DNA of 52,352 nucleotides from Larkinella punicea (GCF_003334855.1 NZ_QOWE01000038.1:1-52352), one strand, 5' to 3'; positions 35,920 to 44,672 are shown, counted from the stretch's first letter. Program-made: numbers and translations. Notes: generated by a model from the sequence alone, not told the origin.

Positions 35920-37917
35920 ATGTCTAAACAGATCCTACCGTACCAGGACAGCATCCTTCAACTAAAAGGACCCATTTTCGTCTTCGGAGCCAGCGGCTTT
36001 ATCGGTGCCAATTTATTCGATCAGATTTTTCAGCTCCGCAAGGATTGCTATGCCCTGACGCACGACGCCACCAAAGCCTGGCGGCTGAAGTTGCTGAACG
36101 TTCCGGCGGAAAATGTCATTCACTGCGATATACTTTCCTATAAATCGGTTCAAGAGATTTTTGACCGCTACAAACCCCGCACCATCTTCAATCTGGCGGC
36201 ATACGGGGCCTACAGCAAACAGAAAAACGTCAACCTGACCTACGAAACCAACGTCAACGGGACGGTCAACATCCTCGAAAACTGCACACCCGACACGGTG
36301 TATATCCACGCCGGCAGCAGCTCGGAATACGGTTTTAACTGCACCGCCCCGAAAGAAACCGACCGCGTCGAACCCAACAGTCACTACGCCGTTTCGAAAG
36401 TTTCGGCGGCTTATATGCTGGAATTTTACGCCCGTGTCCACGGCCTCAAAACCCTGAACCTGCGGTTGTATTCAATTTACGGCGGCTGGGAAGAACCCGA
36501 CCGGCTGATTCCCCGGCTGGTGGAAGAAGCCCGGAAAGACACCCTGCCCCCACTGGTTTCGCCCGACATCAGCCGCGATTTTGTCTACATCGATGATTGC
36601 GTAGAAGCCTTTGTTCAGGCCGCTTTGAAAGTCGACAAAACCATCAGCGGACGGTCGTATAACATTGCAACGGGCCAGAAAACGACCATGCGCGAGTTGG
36701 TCGACGAAACCCGCAACACCTTTGGGTTGACCATCGAACCCGTCTGGGGCAGCATGGGAAACCGGCAATGGGACCTCAGCGACTGGTATGGCGACCCCGA
36801 AGCCGCCAACGCCGATCTGGGCTGGAAAGCCCGGACGCCCCTGGGCGTTGGACTCCGGAAAACCGCCGACTGGCAGATCCAGCACGAGTACGCCGAGCGT
36901 GTATTGCCCGCTTTCGCCAACCCGACGCTCAACCCGGTTATTACGGCCATTATTGCCTGTTACAAAGACGCGCAGGCCATTCCGTATATGTATGATCGGC
37001 TGGTCAAGACGTTCAACGAGATGAAGGTACGGTACGAAATCATTTTCGTGAACGACAATTCGCCGGACAACCAGGAAGAAGTCATTGATGGTATTTGCGC
37101 GAAAGACCCCAACGTGATCGGCATTACGCATTCGCGCAATTTCGGTTCGCAGTCAGCATTTCTGAGCGGCATGGAAATCTCCTCGGGCGATGCCGTGGTG
37201 CTGATGGACGGCGATTTGCAGGATCCGCCCGAAATCATTCCCAGCTTCTACGAAAAATGGCAGCAGGGTTTTGACGTCACGTATGGCGTTCGGGTGCAGC
37301 GCGAAATGCCGCCCCACGTTCATTTCTTTTACCGGACGTTCTACCGGCTGTTCAAGAAAATGTCGTACATCAACATTCCGGTCGATGCGGGGGATTTCTC
37401 GATGATCGATCAGAAAGTGGTGCGCGAACTCGTGGCCCTGCCCGAAACCGAGCAGTTTCTGCGCGGACTGCGGGCCTGGGTGGGCTTCAAGCAAACCGGC
37501 GTCGGTTATGTGCGGCCTGAGCGGATGTTCGGCGTGTCGACCAACAACTGGACGAAGAACATCTGGTGGGCGAAAAAAGCCATTTTCTCCTTCAGTTTTG
37601 CCCCGCTCGAATTGATGTCCTACGCCGGATTCCTGCTAACAGGTTTGTCGCTGCTGGGCATTCTCTGGCAGATTTTGGCTAAATTTGTATTCTTCCCGAA
37701 CACCCCTGCCGGAATCTCGACCATTATTGTGCTGGTCATGCTGTTCGGTGGCATCAATTTGCTGGGGGTGTCGTTTGTCGGGGAATACATCAGCAAGATT
37801 TTTGAAGAAACGAAAAAGCGACCCAAATTCATCCGCACCAAGGTTCGAAAAGGCGAACAACTCTATAAAACCGCATCCGAAATCCGGGCGCTGGTAGAAG
37901 CGAGAAAGACAAAATAA
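35920..37917 (+). CDS. Fused NAD-sugar epimerase/dehydratase and GT2 glycosyltransferase
   Basis: A 665-residue two-domain protein. Residues of about 15-325 form an extended-SDR nucleotide-sugar epimerase/dehydratase: Rossmann motif GASGFIG (23-29), active-site Ser region SSS (133-135), Tyr156-x3-Lys160 (YAVSK). Residues of about 335-560 form a GT2 domain of the polyprenyl-phosphate glycosyltransferase (DPM1/GtrB) type with the DxD region MDGDLQDPPE (429-438), and two C-terminal membrane helices (about 565-590 and 600-625). The fusion suggests that a sugar nucleotide is modified and then transferred to a lipid carrier by one protein at the inner membrane. The frame is continuous with no internal start signal. 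It lies between the transketolase halves. Such domains are usually separate genes. Confidence 0.9.
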   Translation: MSKQILPYQDSILQLKGPIFVFGASGFIGANLFDQIFQLRKDCYALTHDATKAWRLKLLNVPAENVIHCDILSYKSVQEIFDRYKPRTIFNLAAYGAYSKQKNVNLTYETNVNGTVNILENCTPDTVYIHAGSSSEYGFNCTAPKETDRVEPNSHYAVSKVSAAYMLEFYARVHGLKTLNLRLYSIYGGWEEPDRLIPRLVEEARKDTLPPLVSPDISRDFVYIDDCVEAFVQAALKVDKTISGRSYNIATGQKTTMRELVDETRNTFGLTIEPVWGSMGNRQWDLSDWYGDPEAANADLGWKARTPLGVGLRKTADWQIQHEYAERVLPAFANPTLNPVITAIIACYKDAQAIPYMYDRLVKTFNEMKVRYEIIFVNDNSPDNQEEVIDGICAKDPNVIGITHSRNFGSQSAFLSGMEISSGDAVVLMDGDLQDPPEIIPSFYEKWQQGFDVTYGVRVQREMPPHVHFFYRTFYRLFKKMSYINIPVDAGDFSMIDQKVVRELVALPETEQFLRGLRAWVGFKQTGVGYVRPERMFGVSTNNWTKNIWWAKKAIFSFSFAPLELMSYAGFLLTGLSLLGILWQILAKFVFFPNTPAGISTIIVLVMLFGGINLLGVSFVGEYISKIFEETKKRPKFIRTKVRKGEQLYKTASEIRALVEARKTK

Positions 37918-37931
37918 AGAAAAAAGAGTTG

Positions 37932-38040
37932 TTTCGCAGAGTTGAGCGGAGAAAAGGGGACGGGGCCGCCCGTGCGGTTAAGCGGAGAAATATAAAAAAA
38001 CTCCGCTTAACTCTGCTTTCCTCCGCTCAACTCTGCGAAA
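37932..38040. repeat. Long intergenic hairpin, GCGGAG family, copy 2
   Basis: The outer arms 37932-37951 and 38021-38040 (TTTCGCAGAGTTGAGCGGAG) pair perfectly over 20 bp; the inner arms 37977-37987 and 38001-38011 pair over 11 bp. The left side carries an extra GC-rich stretch (about 37955-37974) absent from the right side. The words match the hairpin at 17022-17126. Confidence 0.8.
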
Positions 38041-38056
38041 CCAAAACCATACTAGA

Positions 38057-38968
38057 ATGCGTAAAGAATTTTCTGCTGCGATGGAACGGATTGCTGCGGC
38101 TGATGAGAAAATCATCTTCATCACGGGCGACCTGGGATACAATGCGCTTGAAAACGTGGCCGCCATCATGGGGCCGCGCTTCATCAACGCGGGGGTGGCC
38201 GAACAGAACATGGTCGGCGTGGCCGCCGGAATGGCCTATAAAGGGTATAAAGTGTTCTGTTACAGCATCGCGCCCTTTGCGGTGTACCGCTGTCTCGAAC
38301 AGTTTCGCAACGATGCCTGTCTGCACAATTTGCCGGTTTTTCTGGTTGGCAACGGTGGTGGCTACGGCTACGGCATCATGGGCTCGACGCACCACGCCAT
38401 CGAAGACCTGGCCTGCCTGAGCGGTTTGCAGAACGTCAAAACCTGGATTCCGGCCTTTGCCGACGAAATTGATTCGATTGTCGATAGCATCGTTTCCGAA
38501 GGTCGCCCGGCGTATTTGCGGCTCGGTGCCGGACCGAAAACCCCCGAAGGCAGCGAAACCACCGGATCGTTCAAGAAAGTGGTGAGCAGCGAAAACCCGA
38601 AAGGAACCGTTGTAGCCCTGGGGCCGGTAGCCGCCAATGTGCTGAAAGCCCTGCAAACGTCCGACGCCCTTGGCAATCAGTTCGACGTCTACACCGCCCT
38701 GAATCTGCCGCTGGATTTGCCGTCGGATTTGGGCCAGCAATGGGCGGAAGCGAAAAATCTGCTGATTGTGGAAGAACACGTCAGCATTGGCGGTCTGGCG
38801 CAGCAATTGTCGGTTAAATTACTCGAAAATGGCCTGTCGTTCCGGCAGTTTGTCAGTTTGTCGGCGCAGGGCTATCCCGACGGATTGTATGGCGATCAGA
38901 GTTATCACCAGCAGCAATCCGGCCTGGATGCTACGTCTATTCAGGAAAAACTGGCGTCTTTTTTATGA
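38057..38968 (+). CDS. Transketolase C-terminal subunit
   Basis: A 303-residue protein matching the pyrimidine-binding and C-terminal domains of transketolase. The catalytic glutamate that activates thiamine diphosphate is Glu49 in GVAEQNMVGVAAGMA; a TK-C domain follows from about 180 (VALGPVAANVLKAL, LLIVEEHVSIGG). It completes the N-terminal subunit encoded at 35019. A family hairpin precedes it, so expression of the two subunits may be set separately despite the shared strand. Confidence 0.9.
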   Translation: MRKEFSAAMERIAAADEKIIFITGDLGYNALENVAAIMGPRFINAGVAEQNMVGVAAGMAYKGYKVFCYSIAPFAVYRCLEQFRNDACLHNLPVFLVGNGGGYGYGIMGSTHHAIEDLACLSGLQNVKTWIPAFADEIDSIVDSIVSEGRPAYLRLGAGPKTPEGSETTGSFKKVVSSENPKGTVVALGPVAANVLKALQTSDALGNQFDVYTALNLPLDLPSDLGQQWAEAKNLLIVEEHVSIGGLAQQLSVKLLENGLSFRQFVSLSAQGYPDGLYGDQSYHQQQSGLDATSIQEKLASFL

Positions 38969-39037
38969 TACGATCGTTACACAGGGTTGATCAGAGAACA
39001 TCAGAGGGAACCAGAGAGGATTTGTTGAGTTGACCGA

Positions 39038-40738
39038 ATGGAATCGAAAACACAAGCGGGAGCGGTTCAGGAAATCCGACCGAAAGCGGTTTCTCAACGA
39101 TCCGTCTTCCTGGGCGGGATGGTGTTGCTGGTCCCGATCCTGGTCTATTTTTGGGTATTCAGCCGCTACGCCATCAATGTTCCGAAGTTTGAAGACCACA
39201 TTCTGAAGACCTTTCTCTTCAATCTGGAGAAAGCCGATTCGTTCCGCGACAAGGTGTACGAGTTTTTCCGGCAACACAACGAACACCGCATTGTCTACGA
39301 CCGGCTGATTACCTGGCTGGATTATAACCTCACCGGCAAGCTGAACTACATCCACCTCATGGTGGTGGGAAGCCTCAGCCTGGTTGCGCTACTGGTCGTG
39401 TTTGTCAGGGCGTTGCGAAAAGCCAATGCGCCCGTCTGGATGGCCCTACCGGTTTCGCTGCTGCTTTTCAACCTATCCCACTGGGAAAATATGTTCTGGG
39501 GCATGGCAGCCCTGCAAAACTTTACGGTGGTCGCGCTCGCCATTGCTGCCTTCTACGAACTGGCGTTTAAAAACCGGGTGAGCTGGGTGGCCATTCTGCT
39601 GGCCGTTGTGGCCACGATCACCAGCGGCAATGGCCTATTGATCTGGCCGGTGGGTCTGGTGCTGATTTTTCTGCGTCAGGATTACGTGGGCGTTCTCCGC
39701 TGGCTGGCCGCACTGGCCGTCACCTTCCGGCTCTATTTTCTGAGCTACCAGAAACCGCCGGGTAATCCCGCCGATCAGGGCACGTTGCTGGATCAAATCC
39801 ACGGCTGGTTTCTCTTCAACGGGGCATCCGCCGAGGCTTTTCCGATTCAGAATTTTATGCTCACCTGCCTGATTCTGGGGATTATGATAGTTGGATTGGC
39901 CGCATGGACGGGCTTTTCGACGCTCTGGCAACGCTTTCGCGGGATTAAACTGAGCCCGTGGCAGTTGTTTTTTCTCGGTGGTGTGGCCTTTCTGGTCGGA
40001 ACGGGCCTCGTCGTGGCCTTCAACCGCGTGGGATTTGGTCTGGGTACGCTCACCACCAGTCGCTACAAAATCTACTCTCTGACCTTGTTGGCTTTTCTGT
40101 TTTCGTTCTGGATTGCCAACGCGAGCCCTTCACGCCGGTTTCTGACGGCGGTTTTAGCCTCCGGTTTCAGTCTGCTAATCGCTTTTTTTTCGTATACGAC
40201 CTATTTAGACGAAACCATCAATTTGAGAAATTACCTGGCCACCATGCAATTCAACTGGACGTATACCCAAAACCGGCCGGTTTCAACCATCGATGCCCAG
40301 ACCCGCGAATGGGTCGATAACGCGCCGGCTTTTTACGATGCGCAGTTGTCTGCTCTCTATCAGGAGTCCAAACCGGCTGCCGTTATCCGACTGGATACGC
40401 TTTTTAAAGCCAACAACGAGTTTGTGATTCGGGTGGACTCCTTTCCAACGCTGGGGATTCGCGACCAGGGTGCCTACCTGATTGCGCGGTCGCCCCGCCG
40501 AATCTATCTTTTTCCAACCCGTCAGAATCTTTCCGGCAGTCGCAAGCGATGGATTAAACCGGCGGCCACTTTCGGCTCCGGTTTCACGGCGCAATTTCTC
40601 GAAGCCGAACTGGAAGCAGGTACGTATAACCTCCAGATTCTGGCCGTCGGCCCCAATTCGGAGTGGCGGTTTTATAACACCGGACGTCAGGTTGTTTCGA
40701 CCGGAAAGCCGCTGGAATCCTTTAAGAAAAACTGGTAG
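39038..40738 (+). CDS. Polytopic membrane protein A of a paralogous pair
   Basis: A 566-residue inner-membrane protein with about ten hydrophobic helices, a charged N-terminus of about 25 residues and a C-terminal soluble beta-rich domain (from about 440). After the first helix comes an extracytoplasmic loop with FEDHILKT and QHNEHRIVYDR, then LTGKLNYIHL. The paralogue at 40740 has WDDYLVQT, QHWEHRIVWTR and LTGQLNYYNL at the same places. I do not recognise a named family. Acidic residues in the first loop and the setting suggest a GT-C-like glycosyltransferase or a glycan polymerase; this is inference. One base separates its stop from the next start. Confidence 0.7.
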   Translation: MESKTQAGAVQEIRPKAVSQRSVFLGGMVLLVPILVYFWVFSRYAINVPKFEDHILKTFLFNLEKADSFRDKVYEFFRQHNEHRIVYDRLITWLDYNLTGKLNYIHLMVVGSLSLVALLVVFVRALRKANAPVWMALPVSLLLFNLSHWENMFWGMAALQNFTVVALAIAAFYELAFKNRVSWVAILLAVVATITSGNGLLIWPVGLVLIFLRQDYVGVLRWLAALAVTFRLYFLSYQKPPGNPADQGTLLDQIHGWFLFNGASAEAFPIQNFMLTCLILGIMIVGLAAWTGFSTLWQRFRGIKLSPWQLFFLGGVAFLVGTGLVVAFNRVGFGLGTLTTSRYKIYSLTLLAFLFSFWIANASPSRRFLTAVLASGFSLLIAFFSYTTYLDETINLRNYLATMQFNWTYTQNRPVSTIDAQTREWVDNAPAFYDAQLSALYQESKPAAVIRLDTLFKANNEFVIRVDSFPTLGIRDQGAYLIARSPRRIYLFPTRQNLSGSRKRWIKPAATFGSGFTAQFLEAELEAGTYNLQILAVGPNSEWRFYNTGRQVVSTGKPLESFKKNW

Positions 40739-40739
40739 T

Positions 40740-42416
40740 ATGCAGGTATTCCGTAAATCGATCACGCTATTTTTACTCCTGACGCCGGTTTTTCTGGTTG
40801 GCGCAACGGTTTTAAAATACGCCATCGACCTTCCGTACTGGGATGATTACCTGGTTCAGACGCATTTGATTTCCCTGAAAAGCGACACGGGAACCCTCCG
40901 CAAACTCAGTCGGCTGTTCGACCAGCACTGGGAACACCGGATCGTCTGGACCCGCAGCATTTTCTTTCTGTATTACAAACTCACCGGACAACTCAACTAC
41001 TATAACCTCACGCTGGTCGGGTTCAGCGGTCTGGCGGTTTTGTTATCACTGCTGTATGCAGTTTTCCGGAAAACCCGTTTGCCGCTGTATTATTTTCTGC
41101 CGGTGCCGTTTCTGCTTTTCACACTGCAATCGCACGAGAACCTGATCTGGGCGATGGCTTCCATCCAGAATTTTTACATCCTGGTTTTCGCACTAGGGGC
41201 CTTTTATCTGCTCGCCTATCCATCGCGCCGGGCATTTGGGGCGGCTTTGCTCGTGGCCACGGTCGCCAGTTTCACCAGCGGGAACGGTTTTCTCATCTTT
41301 CTGATCGGTGCGATGTTGCTGTTCGGGCAGCGGCACTTCCGCCGGGGAGCGCTCTGGCTGGTGGTCGGTTTGGCGTGTGTGATTGTCTACTTTTACAGCT
41401 ATAACCGCATCACCTTTTTCCCTTCGCCTTATCTCTACGGCTTCGGGCAGTGGATCAAAGCTTTTTTTGTGTTCGTCGGTGGTTTTGTCGACACCTATCC
41501 CTACCCCAAACCCGTTGCCATTGGCTATGACAACCCGATCTGGCTGACCATTCTGGTGGGCGTTCTGTTCATCGGGTTTGCAATCTGGCAACTGATCCGG
41601 CTTTTGCTGACGTATTTTCTGACCAACCGCCGTTCCATCCCGGCGATGCCCTGGTTCTGGCCCGCTTTTTTCGGCGGCAGTCTGCTGTTTCTGCTGGCGA
41701 CGGATGCCATGACGGTGTATGCCCGCGTGGGTTTCGGCGGAGCGGGGTACATGCTCCAAAGCCGGTACAAAATCTATTCGGGGCTGTTCATCAGCATCTG
41801 TTACCTCTACGCTCTCTGGATTTATCAGAAGCAGGACTGGTTGCGGTTTGTCTGGGCCGTCGCGCTGGTAGTAACCGTTCCGATCAGCCTGTATGCGGAT
41901 TACCAATGTCTGGAAGGCGTCATCAACCAGCGCCGGAAAACCGTGGCGTCGTACCTGACCTGGCGGCTGCAAACCCCGATCCGAGAACAACGGGCCTTTG
42001 AATCGGTGTATCACCCCCAGCCGTCTTCTGATTCCTACATCAACGCCGTACAAACCGCCCCAAAGGATACCACGGCGGTTTTCGACCGCATCAACGAAGC
42101 GCATTTTTTTCTGAACGTTTTCAAAAAGGATGCCGCGAACCCCACGCTGGAACGACCCGAAAACGGCTCCTACATCGTGCTGCTGGGGGCAGACAGCAGT
42201 TACGTCTACCCGGCCCGGCCCCTTCGCCCCTATTCAGTGCCGGAGTCGGACCTGAAATCCAGCAAAACCGGCTATTTTAGCCCGGCGTTTCTGGCGCAGG
42301 TTCCGAAAGAAGCCACCAGACCGGGAACATACCGAATGGCCCTGTTGACCAACCGCAACGATTCGCTACGGCTGGAAATGAGCCCGGCAGTTTTTCGTCA
42401 CACCACCACGTATTAA
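40740..42416 (+). CDS. Polytopic membrane protein B of a paralogous pair
   Basis: A 558-residue paralogue of the preceding protein, with the same first-loop motifs (WDDYLVQT, HWEHRIVWTR), the same series of helices including a SHENLIWAMASIQNF segment (SHWENMFWGMAALQNF in A), and a C-terminal soluble domain. The frame is open upstream to 40482, but that part overlaps gene A and the protein begins naturally at MQVFRKS, 1 bp after gene A's stop. It ends 3 bp before the acyltransferase ATG, so genes A, B and the acyltransferase form a tight operon. Confidence 0.7.
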   Translation: MQVFRKSITLFLLLTPVFLVGATVLKYAIDLPYWDDYLVQTHLISLKSDTGTLRKLSRLFDQHWEHRIVWTRSIFFLYYKLTGQLNYYNLTLVGFSGLAVLLSLLYAVFRKTRLPLYYFLPVPFLLFTLQSHENLIWAMASIQNFYILVFALGAFYLLAYPSRRAFGAALLVATVASFTSGNGFLIFLIGAMLLFGQRHFRRGALWLVVGLACVIVYFYSYNRITFFPSPYLYGFGQWIKAFFVFVGGFVDTYPYPKPVAIGYDNPIWLTILVGVLFIGFAIWQLIRLLLTYFLTNRRSIPAMPWFWPAFFGGSLLFLLATDAMTVYARVGFGGAGYMLQSRYKIYSGLFISICYLYALWIYQKQDWLRFVWAVALVVTVPISLYADYQCLEGVINQRRKTVASYLTWRLQTPIREQRAFESVYHPQPSSDSYINAVQTAPKDTTAVFDRINEAHFFLNVFKKDAANPTLERPENGSYIVLLGADSSYVYPARPLRPYSVPESDLKSSKTGYFSPAFLAQVPKEATRPGTYRMALLTNRNDSLRLEMSPAVFRHTTTY

Positions 42417-42419
42417 CCC

Positions 42420-43562
42420 ATGTCCCTCTTGACACCAGCGACCGAAATCCCATCGAAAGAGAAACTTTACCTCATTCAGTTAGACGGACTGCGGTTTCTG
42501 GCCGTCACGCTGGTGATGCTCGATCACTGGCTGGGCGAGAAAAACAGCCTGCCGCTGGGGTATTTTGGCGTCAACCTGTTTTTTGTCCTGAGCGGTTTTC
42601 TGATCACCCGCATCCTGATTCACAGCAAGCAGGCGGATGACCGGCTTCAGCGGACGCACGGGCATTCGCTGCGGCAGTTTTTCATCCGGCGGAGTTTGCG
42701 GATCTTCCCCATCTATTACCTGACCATCATCATCCTCGCACTGATCGGTTTTCAGGCTGCCCGGGAGAATTTCGTCTGGTTTATGACCTACACGCAAAAC
42801 TTCTGGATCATCATTCACCAGACCTGGTTTGGCGCGCTGGATCACCTCTGGTCGCTGGCGGTAGAAGAGCAGTATTACATCTTTTTCCCGTTTCTGGTGC
42901 TGTTCCTGCCACTCCGCCGGTTGCCGGTGGTTTTGGCATCGCTGGTGGGGCTGGCCTTCCTTTTGCGGGTGTACCTGTTCGTGACCGGAGCGCCCTGGAT
43001 GGTGCAGTTTGTTTTCATGCCCGCCTGTCTGGATGCTTTCGGCCTGGGCGGAGTGCTGGCCTTCCTGATGGTTTTTCGCCGGGAGCAGTTCAACAAGCTG
43101 GTTGGCAATACGGGTTTTCTGCTGGCCAGTCTGGCTTTCTACGCCCTCAATGTGTATCTGATGTCAACGACCTCTTCGTTACGGAATGTGTATACGGACG
43201 TTTTCGACCGGTTTTTCACCTCCTTGTTCTGCTTTTTCATCATCGGAAAAAGCGTCGTGGGCTACGGCGGTCTGGCCAAGTGGGTGCTCGAACATCCGGT
43301 GAGCAACTACCTGGGCCGCATCAGCTACGGATTGTATTTATTTCATAATTTGGTATTTAATTATTACCACACACCACCCGATTTTATTACCGTTCGGGCC
43401 TGGAACCGGGTCCTGCGGGAGATGCCGTTTCTGGTCGATACCGGAGCCGATACGACGCTTAAATTTCTGTTTTTTTACGGGATTACGGTACTGTTAGCCA
43501 CCGTTTCCTGGTATGTAGTCGAGAAGCCGCTCAATGCCTTAAAAGACCGCTTTTCGTATTGA
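42420..43562 (+). CDS. Acyltransferase 3 family membrane protein (OafA/YrhL-like)
   Basis: A 380-residue polytopic membrane acyltransferase. The N-terminus has the family signature LDGLRFLAV (21-29) with His36 in LDHW, followed by GYFGVNLFFVLSGFLIT and the basic RRSLRIFPIYYL helix. Such enzymes add acetyl or other acyl groups to surface polysaccharide on its way out. No SGNH domain is fused at its C-terminus, but a separate SGNH-like protein is encoded at 47410. It probably O-acylates the glycan made by this locus. Confidence 0.9.
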   Translation: MSLLTPATEIPSKEKLYLIQLDGLRFLAVTLVMLDHWLGEKNSLPLGYFGVNLFFVLSGFLITRILIHSKQADDRLQRTHGHSLRQFFIRRSLRIFPIYYLTIIILALIGFQAARENFVWFMTYTQNFWIIIHQTWFGALDHLWSLAVEEQYYIFFPFLVLFLPLRRLPVVLASLVGLAFLLRVYLFVTGAPWMVQFVFMPACLDAFGLGGVLAFLMVFRREQFNKLVGNTGFLLASLAFYALNVYLMSTTSSLRNVYTDVFDRFFTSLFCFFIIGKSVVGYGGLAKWVLEHPVSNYLGRISYGLYLFHNLVFNYYHTPPDFITVRAWNRVLREMPFLVDTGADTTLKFLFFYGITVLLATVSWYVVEKPLNALKDRFSY

Positions 43563-43603
43563 TTTTCCGGAAACATGCCCGTTGAATAAATCTAAGTGCG
43601 GAG

Positions 43604-43639
43604 GTAGGACAATTCCTACTTCCGATTTCCTTATCTTTG
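43604..43639 (+). promoter_or_regulatory. -7 element with upstream palindrome, before the GT2 gene
   Basis: TATCTTTG (43632-43639) fits TAnnTTTG, 75 nt before the ATG. Instead of a TTTG box, the -33 zone holds the inverted repeat GTAGGA-CAAT-TCCTAC (43604-43619), which could be an operator or a short hairpin. The regulator is unknown. Confidence 0.5.
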
Positions 43640-43714
43640 CCTAATTAATTTCGTCAAACCGGCAATTCGAACGCATTTGGTCAACGTTGCCACTTATAAG
43701 TCTGCTACCAGCTA

Positions 43715-44488
43715 ATGAGTTTACACCTGTCAATAGTAATGCCGGCCTACAACGAGGAAGAGTGTATCCACGAGGTAGTAGAAACCTGGGTCGATCTGCT
43801 CACCCGGCAATTTCCAACTGAAAATACGCGTCTGATTGTGATCAACGACGGTTCCAAAGACCGCACCGGTGCCATCCTGGATTCGCTGAAACCCAAATAT
43901 CCAACCAAACTGGAGGTTGTTCATACGCCCAATGGTGGACACGGCAATGCTGTCGTTCGGGGCTACCGCCACGCCGTCGCCATGGGTTCGGAATACGTAT
44001 TCCAAACCGACAGCGACGACCAGTTTGTAACCGACGATTTTGCCAAGCTGTGGGCCAAACGCCATGAATCCCATTTCATTCTGGGCTACCGCCAGATTCG
44101 CTTCGATGCACCCGCCCGGCTGGTCATCACCCGGATTCTGAAGTTCAGCCTGTTTCTGATTTACGGAACCTACATCAAAGACAGCAACATTCCGTTCCGG
44201 CTCATCAACGGAGCCTACCTGAAAAAACTGCTGGAACAACTGCCGGACCCGACGCCCTTTGCGCCTAATATTTTCCTGGCTGTCATGGCGCGGAAAGCCG
44301 GTCAGAAAACCTTCGACATTCCCATCGTTCACAAAGAACGACTGACGGGTACGGTTTCCATTTTACGCTGGAAACTGATCAAAGTCTGTTTGCAAAGCTT
44401 CCGGGAACTGGCAGAATTCCGCCTGGAACTGGGCGCGAAAGTGAAAGCCCTGAAAGCCGTGGATGTGAAGCAGCCCGTTAAACTGTAA
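43715..44488 (+). CDS. GT2 family glycosyltransferase
   Basis: A 257-residue family 2 glycosyltransferase: nucleotide-binding start LSIVMPAYNEE, NDGSKD (45-50), GHGNAV, and the metal-binding DSD (100-102) in FQTDSDDQF. Unlike the GT2 domain at 35920 it has no C-terminal membrane helices; a hydrophobic segment near 140-155 may touch the membrane. Sugar and acceptor cannot be read from the sequence. It has its own promoter, so it starts a second transcription unit of the locus. Confidence 0.9.
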   Translation: MSLHLSIVMPAYNEEECIHEVVETWVDLLTRQFPTENTRLIVINDGSKDRTGAILDSLKPKYPTKLEVVHTPNGGHGNAVVRGYRHAVAMGSEYVFQTDSDDQFVTDDFAKLWAKRHESHFILGYRQIRFDAPARLVITRILKFSLFLIYGTYIKDSNIPFRLINGAYLKKLLEQLPDPTPFAPNIFLAVMARKAGQKTFDIPIVHKERLTGTVSILRWKLIKVCLQSFRELAEFRLELGAKVKALKAVDVKQPVKL

Positions 44489-44528
44489 GCAACCCCCTGC
44501 CAGGAATGCGCCCGGTCGCCCGTGATGA

Positions 44529-44583
44529 CGCAGATTGAACGGATCTCCACAGATTTTATCTGCGAAAATCCGCCCGGTCTGCG
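44529..44583. repeat. Segmented hairpin with symmetric 5-nt internal loops
   Basis: Three helices are stacked in register: CGCAGA/TCTGCG, CGGAT/ATCCG and CAGAT/ATCTG, closed by a TTT loop. They are separated by two symmetric internal loops of exactly 5 nt on each side (44529-44583). It lies just past the GT2 stop. Confidence 0.6.
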
Positions 44584-44600
44584 TTTTATTTTTGACGATT

Positions 44601-44652
44601 GACCGCTGACCATTGACGATCGACGGTGGTCAGCGGTCGATCGTCAATGGTC
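44601..44652. repeat. Interleaved (pseudoknot-order) inverted repeats in a 5' leader
   Basis: Helix A pairs 44601-44611 (GACCGCTGACC) with 44628-44638; helix B pairs 44608-44621 (GACCATTGACGATC) with 44639-44652. The order A1-B1-A2-B2, with A1 and B1 sharing four bases, makes the helices mostly exclusive. The start codon of the next gene is 20 bp downstream. Confidence 0.65.
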
Positions 44653-44672
44653 TACTACTCAAACTCACCTAC

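Noticed and set aside
40482-40739. Upstream extension of membrane protein B
   Set aside because: It overlaps the coding end of protein A in another frame and has no membrane or domain character; the ATG at 40740 sits 1 bp after A's stop.
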